This document shows, in pieces, positions 1 through 12,000 of a stretch of 64,000 bases of DNA. The notes under the pieces were generated by a model. The model saw only the letters and a program-made list of their open reading frames with translations, had not been told where the DNA came from and searched no databases. The stretch lies in assembly GCA_003856375.1 (NCBI GenBank), contig CP034120.1, positions 2,542,001 through 2,606,000 of the forward strand, read 5' to 3'. This stretch comes from Glaciecola amylolytica. GTDB taxonomy: Bacteria > Bacteroidota > Bacteroidia > Flavobacteriales_D > Crocinitomicaceae. Numbering within the stretch: position 1 is the first letter of the stretch; every line of letters begins with the position of its first letter. A program made the translations under genes and the position numbers.

Positions 1-1416
1 GATTGCTCCCACAACCAAAAACGGCAGAACATACTTTCCGTTCACATACGGTGTTCTGAATTTCCCTCTCGGAATATCTGTTTTATTTTGCAAAATGAGC
101 ACTCCACCGCAAACCAATACAAACGCAAACAAGGTTCCGATACTGCATAAATCCGTAACCATTGTCAGATTCATAAACAAAGCAGGCACTGCCACTACGA
201 AACCAACCACTACCGTTGCGAAAGAAGGAGTTTTGTATTTCGGGTGAACTTTCGAGAATTTTTTCGGAAGCAAACCATCACGGCTCATCGACATCCAGAT
301 ACGCGGTTGTCCCATTTGAAAAACCAACAAGACGGAAGCCATCGCAATGACTGCGGAAACAGCAATAATTCCCGACATCCATTTCAAATCAATTTCCCGG
401 AACACAAAAGCCAGAGGATCACCTACCGCAAGGACTTTATAGTTCACCAATCCGGTAAGGATTAAGGAAATAATGACATATAAAATCGTACAGATAATAA
501 TCGCCCACATCATTCCTCGGGGCAAATCTCTTTGTGGATTCTCACATTCTTCCGCAGTTGTTGAAATGGCATCAAAACCAATGTATGCAAAGAAAACAGC
601 CGAAACCCCTTTCAAAATGCCGGAAACTCCATTCGGAGCAAAAGGACTCCAATTTTCGGTATCTACGTAAAAAATCCCAACAGCAATGACCAGTAAAATA
701 ACTGCCAGTTTAATGATAACCATGACATTGCTGGCATTCCGGCTTTCTTTCATTCCACGGTAAACCAACCAGGTAATCAGAACAATAATAAACAATGCAG
801 GAAGATCAAAAATCAAATGCAGTCCGAAAACATTCGGAGAAGTATTCCACGCCGTATAAGCTGCCTGCAAGCTCTGATCCAGATTTTCAAAGGTTTTTCC
901 TCCCTGCATCAAAGCCAAAGCTTCGTTATAACCGTTATGTGCCGTCAGATAATCCGTTTGAATCCACTGTGGAAGATGAAGTCCGATTCCGTCGAGCATT
1001 CCCGTAAAATAATCACTCCAGCTGATGGCCACTGTAATATTCCCGATGGCATATTCCATGATGAGCGCCCACCCGATTACCCAGGCAATAATTTCTCCGA
1101 AAGCAACGTAAGAATAAGTATAAGCAGAACCGGCTACCGGAACCATAGATGCAAATTCAGCGTATGCAAAAGCGGCAAATCCGCAGGCAATTGCAGTGAA
1201 AATAAAGAGAAAAATCACAGCCGGACCGCCATTGGAACTGGCTTCACCGATAGTGGAAAAAATTCCGGCTCCGATAATTGCCGCAATTCCAAACGCAGCT
1301 AAATCTCTCACCTTCAAATGTTTTCCCAATGCAGCATGTCCGTCAGCTTCCCCCTGTTGGGTTGAAGCCAAAATATCCTGAACTGTTTTTTTTCGAAAAA
1401 GGGAATTTTGTTTCAT
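1..1416 (-). CDS. APC-family amino acid permease, partial at the left edge
   Basis: Read on the minus strand from an ATG at 1416, the frame stays open for 472 codons to the window edge, so the C-terminus is missing. The protein is strongly hydrophobic, with many membrane helices. The first helix, near residues 40-58, carries GAGIF, the substrate-binding glycine motif of the APC superfamily. The overall pattern resembles cationic amino acid transporters of the YfnA/CAT group, which are inner-membrane proton/amino-acid symporters. The exact substrate cannot be read from sequence. The gene is divergent from the M48 protease and has its own TAnnTTTG-type promoter. Confidence 0.88.
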   Translation of the reverse strand, partial: MKQNSLFRKKTVQDILASTQQGEADGHAALGKHLKVRDLAAFGIAAIIGAGIFSTIGEASSNGGPAVIFLFIFTAIACGFAAFAYAEFASMVPVAGSAYTYSYVAFGEIIAWVIGWALIMEYAIGNITVAISWSDYFTGMLDGIGLHLPQWIQTDYLTAHNGYNEALALMQGGKTFENLDQSLQAAYTAWNTSPNVFGLHLIFDLPALFIIVLITWLVYRGMKESRNASNVMVIIKLAVILLVIAVGIFYVDTENWSPFAPNGVSGILKGVSAVFFAYIGFDAISTTAEECENPQRDLPRGMMWAIIICTILYVIISLILTGLVNYKVLAVGDPLAFVFREIDLKWMSGIIAVSAVIAMASVLLVFQMGQPRIWMSMSRDGLLPKKFSKVHPKYKTPSFATVVVGFVVAVPALFMNLTMVTDLCSIGTLFAFVLVCGGVLILQNKTDIPRGKFRTPYVNGKYVLPFLVVGAI

Positions 1417-1434
1417 AGTATTTTGCAAGGAAAG

Positions 1435-1465
1435 CAAAAGTAACAATAATCAAATGAGATTTCAA
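1435..1465 (-). promoter_or_regulatory. Bacteroidota-type promoter of the permease gene
   Basis: On the minus strand TACTTTTG (1442-1435) matches the -7 consensus TAnnTTTG. A TTG lies 20 nt upstream (1465-1463), as expected for the -33 element. The permease ATG at 1416 follows after 18 nt. No transcript data are available. Confidence 0.55.
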
Positions 1466-1485
1466 CTTGATAATTCTTACCCAAC

Positions 1486-1517
1486 TTTGGTGATATTTGT
1501 CGGATTGACTACTTTTA
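1486..1517 (+). promoter_or_regulatory. Candidate promoter of the M48 protease gene
   Basis: TTTG (1486-1489) and TACTTTTA (1510-1517) are separated by 20 nt and fit the -33/-7 pattern with one mismatch in the -7 element. The ATG at 1543 follows after 25 nt. It is divergent from the permease promoter. Confidence 0.4.
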
Positions 1518-1542
1518 CCCCCACTTACCTAAAAAACTGGTT

Positions 1543-3759
1543 ATGTTAAAGAAAACATTCATTCTAGCCTACATCCTAATTCTCTCTGGTTTTAATGGCC
1601 TATTTGCTCAAACCAAAACTGACTTTAACAACTACACAACTTTAAGCTCAAGAGGCAGTATTCCTGAAGATTTCAGCTTATCTACCTATCAAAAAGTAGA
1701 ACGTGATATTAAAGTCGACAGACCTGATCTGGCGATGAGTTTAAGACGTAAATTCTATACCGGAATTCACACTTCCATTGATGAAATTATCCATTCCGAA
1801 GTGTGCGTATTCGGAGATCCGATCTCGGAATATGTCAGAGATATTGCAAAAAATCTTTTAAAAGACGATCAGGAAACCTTCAATCAATTGCGTTTTTACA
1901 CCTTGAAATCGAACGAAACAAATGCTTTTTCAACCGATCAGGGCGTTATTTTCGTTACAACCGGATTGGTTTCACAGGTAAGTTCCGAAGCTCAGATTGC
2001 TTACGTTTTGGCCCACGAAATTGCGCATTACAAGAGAAAACACGTATTGGAGCGTTTCAAGCAAAAAACAGTACTTAAAAATTCCAATTACTACGAACTA
2101 AGTACCTATAGTAAAGAACGCGAATTGGAAGCGGATTCCGATGCGATTGAAATTTACAAGAATGCAGGATACGATGAAGCATTGATCGAACCTACTTTTG
2201 ATGTGTTGATGTATTCCTACCTTCCGTTTGACGAAGTGAGAGTTCCGGAGACATTCTTCAACTCGAAAGAATTCTACGTTCCTTCGTTCAAATTCCCGAA
2301 AGACGGTTTCCCGATTACTGCTGAAGAAAACTACAACGACAGCAAAAGTTCACATCCCAACATTTCGAAGCGTAAAAAACAGGTTTTGGATGTTTTGGAA
2401 AAAGGAAACGGATGGAACGGAAAAGCGGATTTGCTTGGAGAAGATCGTTTTTATGAAATCAGAAACATTGCACGATTTGAAACAATCAGAAATGCAATTC
2501 TGGCTCTTGATCTGACAAATGCACTTTACTCGGTGTTTGTTTTGGAAAAAGAATTCCCTAATTCTCATTATCTGAAAGTGATGAAAGCAAAAACCTTGCT
2601 TGCACTTGCTCAAACCAAATCAGCTTCCGTATCGAAACCTTTTGAATCCAAGCTTCACAAAGAAGGTGAAATTGCAATCCTTCATTCGATCCTGAAAAAG
2701 ATGGAAAAACTGGAACTTGCTTCCATTGCACTCAGACAGATTTATGATCTTCGTTCCGAGAACCCGAATGATTTGGAAATTCAGGCTATTTATGACCGCA
2801 TGGTTGAAACAGCTGCCAATACCAAACAATTTTCGCTGGAATCGTTCTCTAAGCACAATTACGGTCAGGCACTTGTTCTGAATAAAGCTTACAATGATTC
2901 GATCGCAAAAATTCCGGTTGACAGCTTAAATAAAACAGAACCCGATAAAAATGTCGGGTCGAAATACGATAAGATCAAGAAAAAACGTTCGGCTGACGGA
3001 AATATCAGTTCTCAGGTTTTCGACTCCACAGCTTATTATTTGTATGGAATGACAGACATTGTTTCGGACAGTACTTTCGTAAAATCATTCAAAGCTGCTC
3101 AAAACAGTTCTCTAAGTTCGAAAAACGAAACTGACAAGGATAAGGATAAGAATCAACTTCTGATTCCGGCAATTCCGGATTTAAAATCCAAGAGCATTGC
3201 ACTTGTAGAGCCAGATGTGGAAATTATGGAATCATCAAAGAAGACCGTCAAAATGTCTGAATTGATCAAAACCTACTCTACCGAGCTCATTCAGAATGAA
3301 GCTGCAAACAACGGATACAAACTGAGTACGGACAATGCTCCGACGGAATTGAGTATTGAAGGAATCAACACCTTTATGTACCTGAAATCGGCGTTGAGAC
3401 AAAATGACGGCTATTCGAAAGTGAACTTTTTCCCGGTAGATTATGCAGTTCTTCAGAATTTATCCCAAAAGTATAATTCGGATGTCATTATGATCCCGAA
3501 TCTCTTTTACATGGACAACCGAAAAAGCGATCCGATGCAAATTGCAAGACCGGTTTTGGCTACCTGGTACGTTCCGCCTATGGCATTGATTATGATGACA
3601 GGTAAATTATTGGATTCTCAAAAAACACTGATCAATTTTATCGGTGTAGACCTGAAAAATGGTCATGCTGATTTCTCCAAACTTTATCAGATCAATGGCA
3701 AACCTTCCAAAGTACTATTGGGTTCCAAGTACTATGAAATTTTCAAATCAACTAATTAA
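1543..3759 (+). CDS. M48-family zinc metalloprotease with a long C-terminal extension
   Basis: 738 residues. Residues 1-22 form a signal peptide ending near FAQ, so the protein is exported. HEIAH at 158-162 is the HExxH zinc site, and ELEAD at 194-198 supplies the M48 ExxxD third ligand. The catalytic domain spans roughly 75-240. Residues 300-440 are helical and TPR-like. The C-terminal third (about 555-738) has no family I recognise. The layout recalls periplasmic BepA-like M48/TPR proteases that check outer-membrane protein assembly, but the extension is longer. A predicted outer-membrane barrel gene starts 6 bp downstream, suggesting a functional link. Confidence 0.85.
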   Translation: MLKKTFILAYILILSGFNGLFAQTKTDFNNYTTLSSRGSIPEDFSLSTYQKVERDIKVDRPDLAMSLRRKFYTGIHTSIDEIIHSEVCVFGDPISEYVRDIAKNLLKDDQETFNQLRFYTLKSNETNAFSTDQGVIFVTTGLVSQVSSEAQIAYVLAHEIAHYKRKHVLERFKQKTVLKNSNYYELSTYSKERELEADSDAIEIYKNAGYDEALIEPTFDVLMYSYLPFDEVRVPETFFNSKEFYVPSFKFPKDGFPITAEENYNDSKSSHPNISKRKKQVLDVLEKGNGWNGKADLLGEDRFYEIRNIARFETIRNAILALDLTNALYSVFVLEKEFPNSHYLKVMKAKTLLALAQTKSASVSKPFESKLHKEGEIAILHSILKKMEKLELASIALRQIYDLRSENPNDLEIQAIYDRMVETAANTKQFSLESFSKHNYGQALVLNKAYNDSIAKIPVDSLNKTEPDKNVGSKYDKIKKKRSADGNISSQVFDSTAYYLYGMTDIVSDSTFVKSFKAAQNSSLSSKNETDKDKDKNQLLIPAIPDLKSKSIALVEPDVEIMESSKKTVKMSELIKTYSTELIQNEAANNGYKLSTDNAPTELSIEGINTFMYLKSALRQNDGYSKVNFFPVDYAVLQNLSQKYNSDVIMIPNLFYMDNRKSDPMQIARPVLATWYVPPMALIMMTGKLLDSQKTLINFIGVDLKNGHADFSKLYQINGKPSKVLLGSKYYEIFKSTN

Positions 3760-3765
3760 GACCTC

Positions 3766-4662
3766 ATGTTAAAATCTATATCTTTTTTATTCGCACTGTC
3801 TTTAATCAGTTCTTCTGTTGCATTCGGACAAACAAAGACCTCTACATCAACCAAGAAAAAAAATACGGAGGTCGGTTTCTACGGAAAACGCTTCGTGATG
3901 CAGTTTGGTGCTGGTATTCACCACAACAGCCTTCTCAAATTGGTTAGCTATCCGGAACGTCAGTTGAGAACTGATAACTATTACAGGAATTATAAATCCG
4001 AAATCGGAAGCGACCAGTTTAACTACAGTGTTTATGGAAATCTGGGAATCGTGCTCAAGGACAGAGCTACCTTATCATTGGATTTCAACTATTATTTCGG
4101 AGATATTTTCCTGAAGAACATCGGGGCAAAAAGCTTTTACGATGAGTTTGGAAATTTCACCTCCACTCCAGGATACGATGCCCGTGTGAAATACAATACA
4201 TTACGGATTATGCCGCGTATTGAAATTGCTTCCAGAGGGTCAAATGCTCCTGTGGGATTAATGCATGTACTGGGAATTGGCGTGGAATTATCCACATTGA
4301 AGTCAGGGAACTACAAATCAATTCCAGCAATGGAAAACAACTTTGGTCTCTATGATTCATTGGGTGTAAGCAGCCGGAATTTAAGAATGACGGATGAAAC
4401 CACATTCAATCTGACGTTGATGTACGGTTTGGAATACCGTTTAGCGATCTCCAAAAATCTGGCGTGGAACTTCGGTGGTTATCTTCACATCAATTTCCCG
4501 ATTCAGCTGATTATCGACGAAGATCCGTTTGGAATCAATGATAGCTACAATGGATTCTATTACGGATATACAGATTACGAAGCAGAACAGAAACTTCAGC
4601 TGTCCAAATACCGTTTTCAGAACCTTTTCAGTTTAAGAACTGGTCTCGTGCTAATGCTTTAA
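3766..4662 (+). CDS. Exported, outer-membrane beta-barrel-like protein of unknown function
   Basis: 298 residues with a signal peptide (about 1-22, ending AFGQ). The mature part alternates polar and aromatic residues in strand-like stretches and ends in an aliphatic LVLML, typical of Bacteroidota outer-membrane barrel proteins. A lysine-rich linker follows the signal peptide. No enzymatic motif is seen. It starts 6 bp after the M48 protease stop and is almost certainly cotranscribed with it. The role is unknown; porin-like or assembly-related functions are possible. Confidence 0.72.
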   Translation: MLKSISFLFALSLISSSVAFGQTKTSTSTKKKNTEVGFYGKRFVMQFGAGIHHNSLLKLVSYPERQLRTDNYYRNYKSEIGSDQFNYSVYGNLGIVLKDRATLSLDFNYYFGDIFLKNIGAKSFYDEFGNFTSTPGYDARVKYNTLRIMPRIEIASRGSNAPVGLMHVLGIGVELSTLKSGNYKSIPAMENNFGLYDSLGVSSRNLRMTDETTFNLTLMYGLEYRLAISKNLAWNFGGYLHINFPIQLIIDEDPFGINDSYNGFYYGYTDYEAEQKLQLSKYRFQNLFSLRTGLVLML

Positions 4663-4778
4663 CAGGATACAATTTTAAACAAAACGCCGGCAGATATGTT
4701 ATAAAAACGTGTTATTTTCCAACCTTTCGGGATAAAACACATTTAAAGGCAAAACAATGCTTACCGTTTAAATAAAAA

Positions 4779-4813
4779 TTGTATACATTATTAAGTACAA
4801 ATAGATAAATTTG
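4779..4813 (+). promoter_or_regulatory. Promoter of the small T9SS protein gene
   Basis: TAAATTTG (4806-4813) matches TAnnTTTG, with TTG (4779-4781) 24 nt upstream as a -33 element. The ATG lies 14 nt downstream in a very A-rich leader, a pattern common for well expressed Bacteroidota genes. Confidence 0.5.
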
Positions 4814-4827
4814 AAAAAAAATAAACT

Positions 4828-5841
4828 ATGAAATTAAATTTACTCTTAGCTACAAGCTTAATTACAGGAGCTGCTTTCGGACAGTTCAATCAAGCAAACG
4901 AACCGGCAATCGGTACTTCGTTGACAATGTACGTGGTTGATTCCAACGTTACAAACTACGCAACAACAACAGGAACAGGTGTTACCTGGGATTATAGTGC
5001 AACTCCAGGTTATACCGGAGCTACTAAATCTGTTGCTGTTGTTCTTCCTTCCGCTACTTCAAACGGATCAAGTTATACAACCTCAACAAAGGCTATTGAT
5101 ATGCCCGGATTTATGACAACTTATTTTACTTCATCTGCTGCTTCCCGTATTTCTCAAGGATTTGCATTTGAAGGAGGTAACGTAGCCGGAACAGTGAAAG
5201 TAGTTTTGGATTCAGATGCAGAAACTTTAATGAACTACCCGTTTGCTTACGGAAATACCTTAACTGATGCTTTTGCAGGAGATGCTATAACAGGTATGGG
5301 AACTTTTGCTACAACAGGAACCGCAACTGCAACTGTTGACGGAACAGGAACTTTAAAATTGAATGCTGCTACTACATTAACTAACATCACGCGTTACAAA
5401 TTGACTGATGAGGCTACTGCCAACATCGGTTTAGGAAACATTGTTATGAATCGTGTACAATACGAATACTATAACCTTGCAAATCCGGGATCATTGCCTG
5501 TATTTGTTCACAGTAACCTAACAATTGACCTGGTAGGATCTCAAATCGTTCAAAACCTGGTTTTGAACAGTGTTATGCCGGATGAATTTTTGAGTGTTTC
5601 TGAAAACAGCATTGCTACATTCGGATTGTACCCTAACCCTGCAAACGAGTCTGTTACTCTTTCAGGTTTGTCAGGAAACGAAACAATTTCTATCGTTGAT
5701 TTGGCTGGGAAGACTGTATTCTCTACTGAGAATTCAGGTACTACTCAAACAATTAACGTAGCTGACGTTCAAGCTGGAATCTACAACGTAGTTGTTATTT
5801 CTAACGGAAGTAAGGTTACTAAAAAGTTGACTATCAACTAA
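4828..5841 (+). CDS. Secreted protein with T9SS type A sorting domain
   Basis: 337 residues. The signal peptide (about 1-18, AAFGQ) is followed by a Thr/Ser/Ala-rich body with no recognised enzymatic motif. The last ~75 residues form a T9SS type A sorting domain: YPNPAN near residue 264, then short beta strands with VDLAGKTVF, and the final KKLTIN. Such proteins cross the outer membrane through T9SS and are often anchored to or released from the surface. It has its own promoter and a strong terminator directly after it, so it is probably monocistronic. It could be an abundant surface or matrix protein; this is inference. Confidence 0.82.
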   Translation: MKLNLLLATSLITGAAFGQFNQANEPAIGTSLTMYVVDSNVTNYATTTGTGVTWDYSATPGYTGATKSVAVVLPSATSNGSSYTTSTKAIDMPGFMTTYFTSSAASRISQGFAFEGGNVAGTVKVVLDSDAETLMNYPFAYGNTLTDAFAGDAITGMGTFATTGTATATVDGTGTLKLNAATTLTNITRYKLTDEATANIGLGNIVMNRVQYEYYNLANPGSLPVFVHSNLTIDLVGSQIVQNLVLNSVMPDEFLSVSENSIATFGLYPNPANESVTLSGLSGNETISIVDLAGKTVFSTENSGTTQTINVADVQAGIYNVVVISNGSKVTKKLTIN

Positions 5842-5863
5842 GAATCATTAAATACACTTTTTG

Positions 5864-5899
5864 AAATAGCCCCGGAAATTTCCGGGGCTATTTTTTTTA
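5864..5899 (+). terminator. Intrinsic terminator after the T9SS protein gene
   Basis: A perfect palindrome with stem AATAGCCCCGG and its complement, centred on AAATTT, is followed by a run of eight T. Confidence 0.9.
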
Positions 5900-6036
5900 T
5901 CACAGATATCCTTCTCATTTTCGGTTTTTTTCACTAAATTGCTTCGCAATCTTCGGAACAACAAATTACTACAAATGAGGTATTCTTCAATCCGGATTTA
6001 ATCCGAATCTTTATACCCGCTACATGAAAACTAACA

Positions 6037-9000
6037 ATGAGGTCTCTTTTCCTTTTTATTACTACTTACCTTTTATCTAACGTTCATTTATTTGCTCAAT
6101 GCAGTGCTGACGCAGGTTCAGATACGCTTATCTGTTTCGGATCGACCGTTCAACTGGGCGGAACTCCCGCAGGAACTGGAGCCGGAACTTTATCTTATTC
6201 CTGGTCACCGGCAACAGGACTTTCCTGTACGAATTGCCCGAATCCGATTCTTACCGCAACTGTGGATCAAACATATACGCTGACAATTAGCTCCTCTTTG
6301 GGCTGCACAGATGTAAGCAGCGTAGATGTAACTATTGCTCCTCCTCCAAACGCGTCATTTTCTTTTACCGGAAACAACAATTGTTCGAATGTTCCGGTTC
6401 AATTTACCAATACATCTTCCGGATCAGGGTTGAGCTATTCCTGGAATTTCGGAGATCCTTCTTCCGGATCGCAAAACACGAGCAACCTTCCAAGTCCTTC
6501 TCACTCCTTTCAAGCGATCGGAGCCGGAATTCAAAACTATGTGGTAACCCTCGTTGTGACGAATTCAAACGGATGCACAGCCAGTTTCAATCAAACAGTC
6601 AATATCAATGCTATTCCCGGGCCTGCTTTGGTTGATCCGGTGGCTGAAATGAGAAACTGTGACGGATCAAACTTTGGAATGACCGTTTTCGACGCTTCAG
6701 CAACCAATCAGGTTTCGTCTTACATCATCCAATGGGGTGACGGTTCACCCGATTTCAATTCGGCAACTTTCCCCGGAGGCGGAGTTTCTCACACCTACAA
6801 TACAGCTGAAATCTTTGAATTAAACTACATTCTCACCGGAAACAACGGTTGTGCAGATACGACGACATACAACATCGCCAATATTACCAATCCGGCTATC
6901 GGTGCGGCAAACCCGGGAGCCACAACAGGATGCGGGCCAATCACATTATGCTTTCCACTCAGTAATTATTCCTCCAATCACAGCACCACTTTCTACGTGG
7001 TGGATTACGGAGACGGTTCTCCCAGAGATACTTTGTCTCACCCGCCTCCCACTACCATTTGCCATACATACACTGCTTCATCCTGCGGACAAAGCGGAAA
7101 TCAATTCGTGTTTCGCATCAAGGCAATCAATTTATGCGACAGCAGTGAGGCTTCTATTTCACCGATTCGTGTGTATACCGGGCCGCAATCAAACTTCACA
7201 ATTGCAGCAGTCAATAACTGTGTCGGATCGAATGTAACCTTTCTGAATTCCACGCAAGTCGGATTTAACAGCTCCTGCAGTTCCAGTACCTTGTTCCAAT
7301 GGAATTTCGGAGACGGTCAAACGCTTACAACCACTACTCCTACCAATCCGAGCCATGTTTATACCAGTCCCGGAACATATACGGTTACTCTGACGACCAC
7401 CAACAGCTGCAGCGTCAATGTCATTACAAGAACTGTTTGTATCGAAAGTCCGCCCGTTCCTTCTTTTACATTGAATCCGGGTTCTGCCTGCATTCCATTC
7501 ATAACTCAGATCACTGATGCTTCCAGTATAGCGAACACCTGCAATGTGACAAGAACCTGGAGCGTTCTTTTCAACGGAAGCCCTTGTCTGCCGTCTTCGG
7601 GTACTTTTTCATTTGTCGGGGGAACCAATGCTTCTTCTGTCAATCCTCAAATTCAGTTTACGCAGCCCGGAAATTATACTGTCCGTTTGACCTTGACGAA
7701 TTCCTGTGGTTCTTTCATTTCGAATCAACCGGTGGTAGCGCAGTCTCCTCCACGCGTTACAATCAATACGATTCCAAGTGTCTGCGCCGGAGCGAATATA
7801 AACCCAACAGCTGTTGTCAATGACTGTCTGGAACCTTCTGATTCCTATTCCTGGACATTTACCGGAGGAACACCTTCCAGCGCAACGACTTTAATTCCCG
7901 GCTCGGTATCTTTTCCGACAGCCGGAACTTTTCCCGTATCATTAGCCGTCACAAACGCCTGCGGAACAACAACTGCCAATGCATCGGTTGTTATCCGGCC
8001 GATCCCTCCTGCTCTCAATCCACAGGTCAACAGCCCTGTTTGTGCCGGAAGCACAGCCAATTTCACTTCTGACGCTTCTGCATCGACAACTTATTCCTGG
8101 TCCGGACCGAACTCATTTACAAGTAATCAGCAAAACTTTAATTTAACGAATGTTACAGCGGCCCAAGCCGGGACATATACCGTTTTCGGAACGATGAACG
8201 GTTGTCCCGGCCCAAGCTCTTCTGTTACTTTGGTCGTCAACCCGATTCCTGTTATTAGCATCACTCCGCCAAATGCAACAATTTGCCGCGGTGATTCCGT
8301 TTCGCTGACAGCTTCCGGAGCAAGTACCTACACCTGGAGTCCGGCAACCGGATTATCGGCAACAAACACCGCAACGGTGACAGCTAGTCCGGCAGCAACT
8401 CAAACTTATACCGTGACAGGATCTAACGGAACATGTTCCGGCACAAGAACCGTTGTAATCACGGTAAATCCTTTACCTGTTGTCAATGCAGGGCCAAATG
8501 TCACACTCTGCAATCAGCCGATTCCTTTTACATTGACTCCAAGCCCGGCTGGTGGAACGTGGACAGGAACAAATGTTACTTCCACAGGTATCTTCACTCC
8601 GAACGGAACGGGAACATTCGACCTGATTTATTCATTTACCAACGGAAATGGTTGTACAAACAGAGATACACTAACCGTAACAGTGGTTGATCCGACCCCA
8701 GCTTTGGCAGGCCCTGATTCTTCACGTTGTTTCGGTTCGCCCGCAATCACATTAACCGGCTCACCCGCCGGTGGAACATGGAGCGGAACAAGCATCACTT
8801 CAGCCGGAGTTTTTACTCCGAATGTTGTGGGAACTCATCCGTTGGTTTACACGTTCGGAACGGGAACCTGCCTGTCACGCGATACGATGCGCATGACAGT
8901 GAATCCATTGCCAATCGTTGATGCTGGCCCCAATTTTTCACTTTGTATTGACGCAGGAATTCAAAATCTTTCCGGCACGCCTGCTTCCGGCACATGGACA

Positions 9001-12000
9001 GGAATCGGAATTACCAATCCGATCGGAACTTTTGATCCGGCTATTTCCGGCGCAGGAAACAGAACTTTGACCTATTCATTCACCGATGTCAATGGTTGTT
9101 CTGCTTCCGATAATCTCGTTGTTACGGTCAATCCTTTGCCAGTTGTAAATGCAGGTCCGGACACCACTGCCTGCGATCAGCCGAATCCGTTTCTTTTAAG
9201 CTTTTCTCCTGCTGGCGGAACCTGGTCGGGAACAAATGTCAGTCCAACCGGGGTTTTCACTCCGAACGGAACAGGAACTTTCACTTTAACATACACTTTC
9301 ACCAATGCAAATGGATGTACGAACAGTGACACGCGAATTGTAACGGTCATCAGTCCTACTCAACCCGATTCAGGACCAGATTTTGCAGTTTGCATCGATG
9401 CTCCGAATGTAACTTTAAGCCCGATACCAGCAGGTGGAACATGGATGGGTTCGTTTGTTACCGCGGGAGGCATTTTCAACCCAACCATTGCCGGAAGTTT
9501 TAATTTGGTTTACACTTTAGGTTCCGGAGCTTGTTTACTGCGGGATACTTTGGTTGCTTTGGTCAATCCATTACCGATTGTAAATGCTGGAACTGATTTC
9601 AGCGTATGTATTGATGCCGGTGTACAAATTTTGGCAGGAACTCCAACAGGAGGAACCTGGTCAGGAACCGGAATCACGAACACGACGGGAGAATTTACTC
9701 CTTCAACTGCCGGAGCGGGCGCACATAATCTCACGTATGCCTTTACTGACGGAAACAGTTGCACGAGCTCAGATTTGTTATCTGTAACGGTCAATCCGCT
9801 TCCTGTTGTGAATGCAGGAGCAGATACCACTTTGTGTAATCAGCCGTTTCCGGTTCAATTTTCAGGAACACCTGCAGCAGGAACCTGGTCGGGAACAGGA
9901 ATTACACCTGCCGGGCAATTTACACCAAATACAGTCGGGGCATTTACTTTGACCTATACATCTACCAATGCAAATGGTTGTACGAATTCTGATACGCGCG
10001 TTGTAACAGTGGTAAATCCGGCGTTGGCAAATGCAGGGCCAGACGTGGAAGTATGTATTGACGTTCCGAATGTTCAACTCAACGGAACACCGGCAAGCGG
10101 CACGTGGACAGGTCTTCATGTTACTTCCGGCGGATTATTTACGCCATCCGTTCCGGGAACATTCTCGTTGGTCATTTCAAATGGAGCAGGAAATTGTCTG
10201 ACAAGAGATACGATGTTGTTTACGGTTCATCCGCTTCCTGTTGTAACGATTGGTGCAGATACGGAATTTTGTCCGAGCGATGATCCTGTAAATTTCACAG
10301 GAACACCTGTAAACGGAATCTGGAGCGGAAACGGAATCACTGATCAGAATGCCGGAACTTTTGATCCTGAAATTGCTCCTTTGGGAACAAACACGATTGT
10401 TTACACTTTCACCGATCCAATAACAACTTGCGTGAACCGGGATACTTTACTGGCAATCGTTCATCCGATGCCTGTGGCAAATTTCACATTCAATCCGATT
10501 ACCTGCGTTGGAACTCAGGAAGCTTTCACGAATAACAGCCAGTTAGGAGTTCAATTTGACTGGAATTTCGATGACGGAACTCTTTCAAATCTCTCTGCTC
10601 CTTCCCATGCTTATAATGCAGTTGGCTTCTACGATATCTCACTCATTGTCACTTCGGCATTTGGTTGTTTAGACACATTGATACAACAAATGGAAGTTCG
10701 TGAAGCTCCGAATGCATTATTCAGTTTAGCTCCGGATTCTGCTTGTGGCCCGATGCTCGTATCCTTCTCCGATTTATCTGCGGGGCAAAGTTTAACTTAC
10801 AACTGGAATTACGGAAACGGGCAAAGCAGCACGAATCCGCTTCCTGTTTCGCAAACCTATCAGGCAGGAAGTTTAGCTGACACCAGTTATACAATTACAT
10901 TGAGTTTAACGAATTTCTGTGGAAGCGACAGTCATTCGGAGCAAATCACTGTGATGCCCGCACCAACCGCCGTATTCGGAACACTAACCGATATTGGCTG
11001 CACTCCGCTGAATCTGGATTTTGTGAACAACAGTTACGGATTGCCCGACACGTATGAATGGGATTTTGGAGATGGTTCAACGTCAAACACTTCGAATCCG
11101 ACCTTGCAGCATACCTTCTTTACCGGAACAGAAGACACCACTTATACCATTCAGCTTATTGTAAGTAATGAATGTGGCTCTGATACGGTTCAGCATCAAA
11201 TAACGGTGCTTCCGCCTCAGGTCAATGCTTTTTTCAATATCGATAATCCGAACGGTTGTGTTCCGCATACCATCAACCTGACTCAGTTTTCGCAAGGAGC
11301 AAGTTTTTCTTCCTGGGATTTCGGGGACGGCAACATTTCAAGTGTTTACAGCCCTTCGCATACTTTTACGGCTCCCGGAACCTATGTCGTATCTCTTTTT
11401 GCAGCAGGTTGTGGATTTGATACAACAACAACGATCGTAACGGTTCACCCTTTGCCGCAAATCAATTTTAGTTCTTTCGACTCAGTATGTGTGAATCAGG
11501 TATTTGCATTTACAAATCTGAGTACCGGAATCGCTTCCGTTAACTGGGATTTCGGGGACGGAACTACTTCTTCCCTGACGAATCCGACACATAGCTATTC
11601 GGGTCCAGGATTTTATCAGGTGACTTTATCGGGAATCAGTCAGACATTCGGCTGCAGTACACAAACAACCAAAACGATCAAGGTCAATCCGGGGCCAAAT
11701 TCACAATTCACACTCGGACCAAATGCCGGTTGTGAGGAATTAACCGTTCAGATGAATAATACCAGCACCGGAATTGTGAGTCATGCATGGAATTTTGGGG
11801 ACGGAAATTCTTCGATTCAGAATAATCCGAGTCATACTTACACCAATTCCGGCTCTTTTGCGGTGCAATTGGTGGTGGTCGATAATATTGGCTGTACCGA
11901 TACGGCAATGCAGGTTGTTACGGTTCATCCGCTTCCGGTCGTTGATTTCAACTTTACTCCTGTTGATCCGTGTGTTCAACCTACTGTGATCAATTTTACG

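Noticed and set aside
8433-10119. Several open frames in other frames inside the PKD gene
   Set aside because: They follow from the biased codon use of the Gly/Thr/Ser-rich repeats. None has a signal, domain or independent start context.
8467-10461. Tandem DNA repeats that might be a CRISPR array
   Set aside because: The units are about 663 bp, in frame and protein-coding, with no short identical repeats and spacers.
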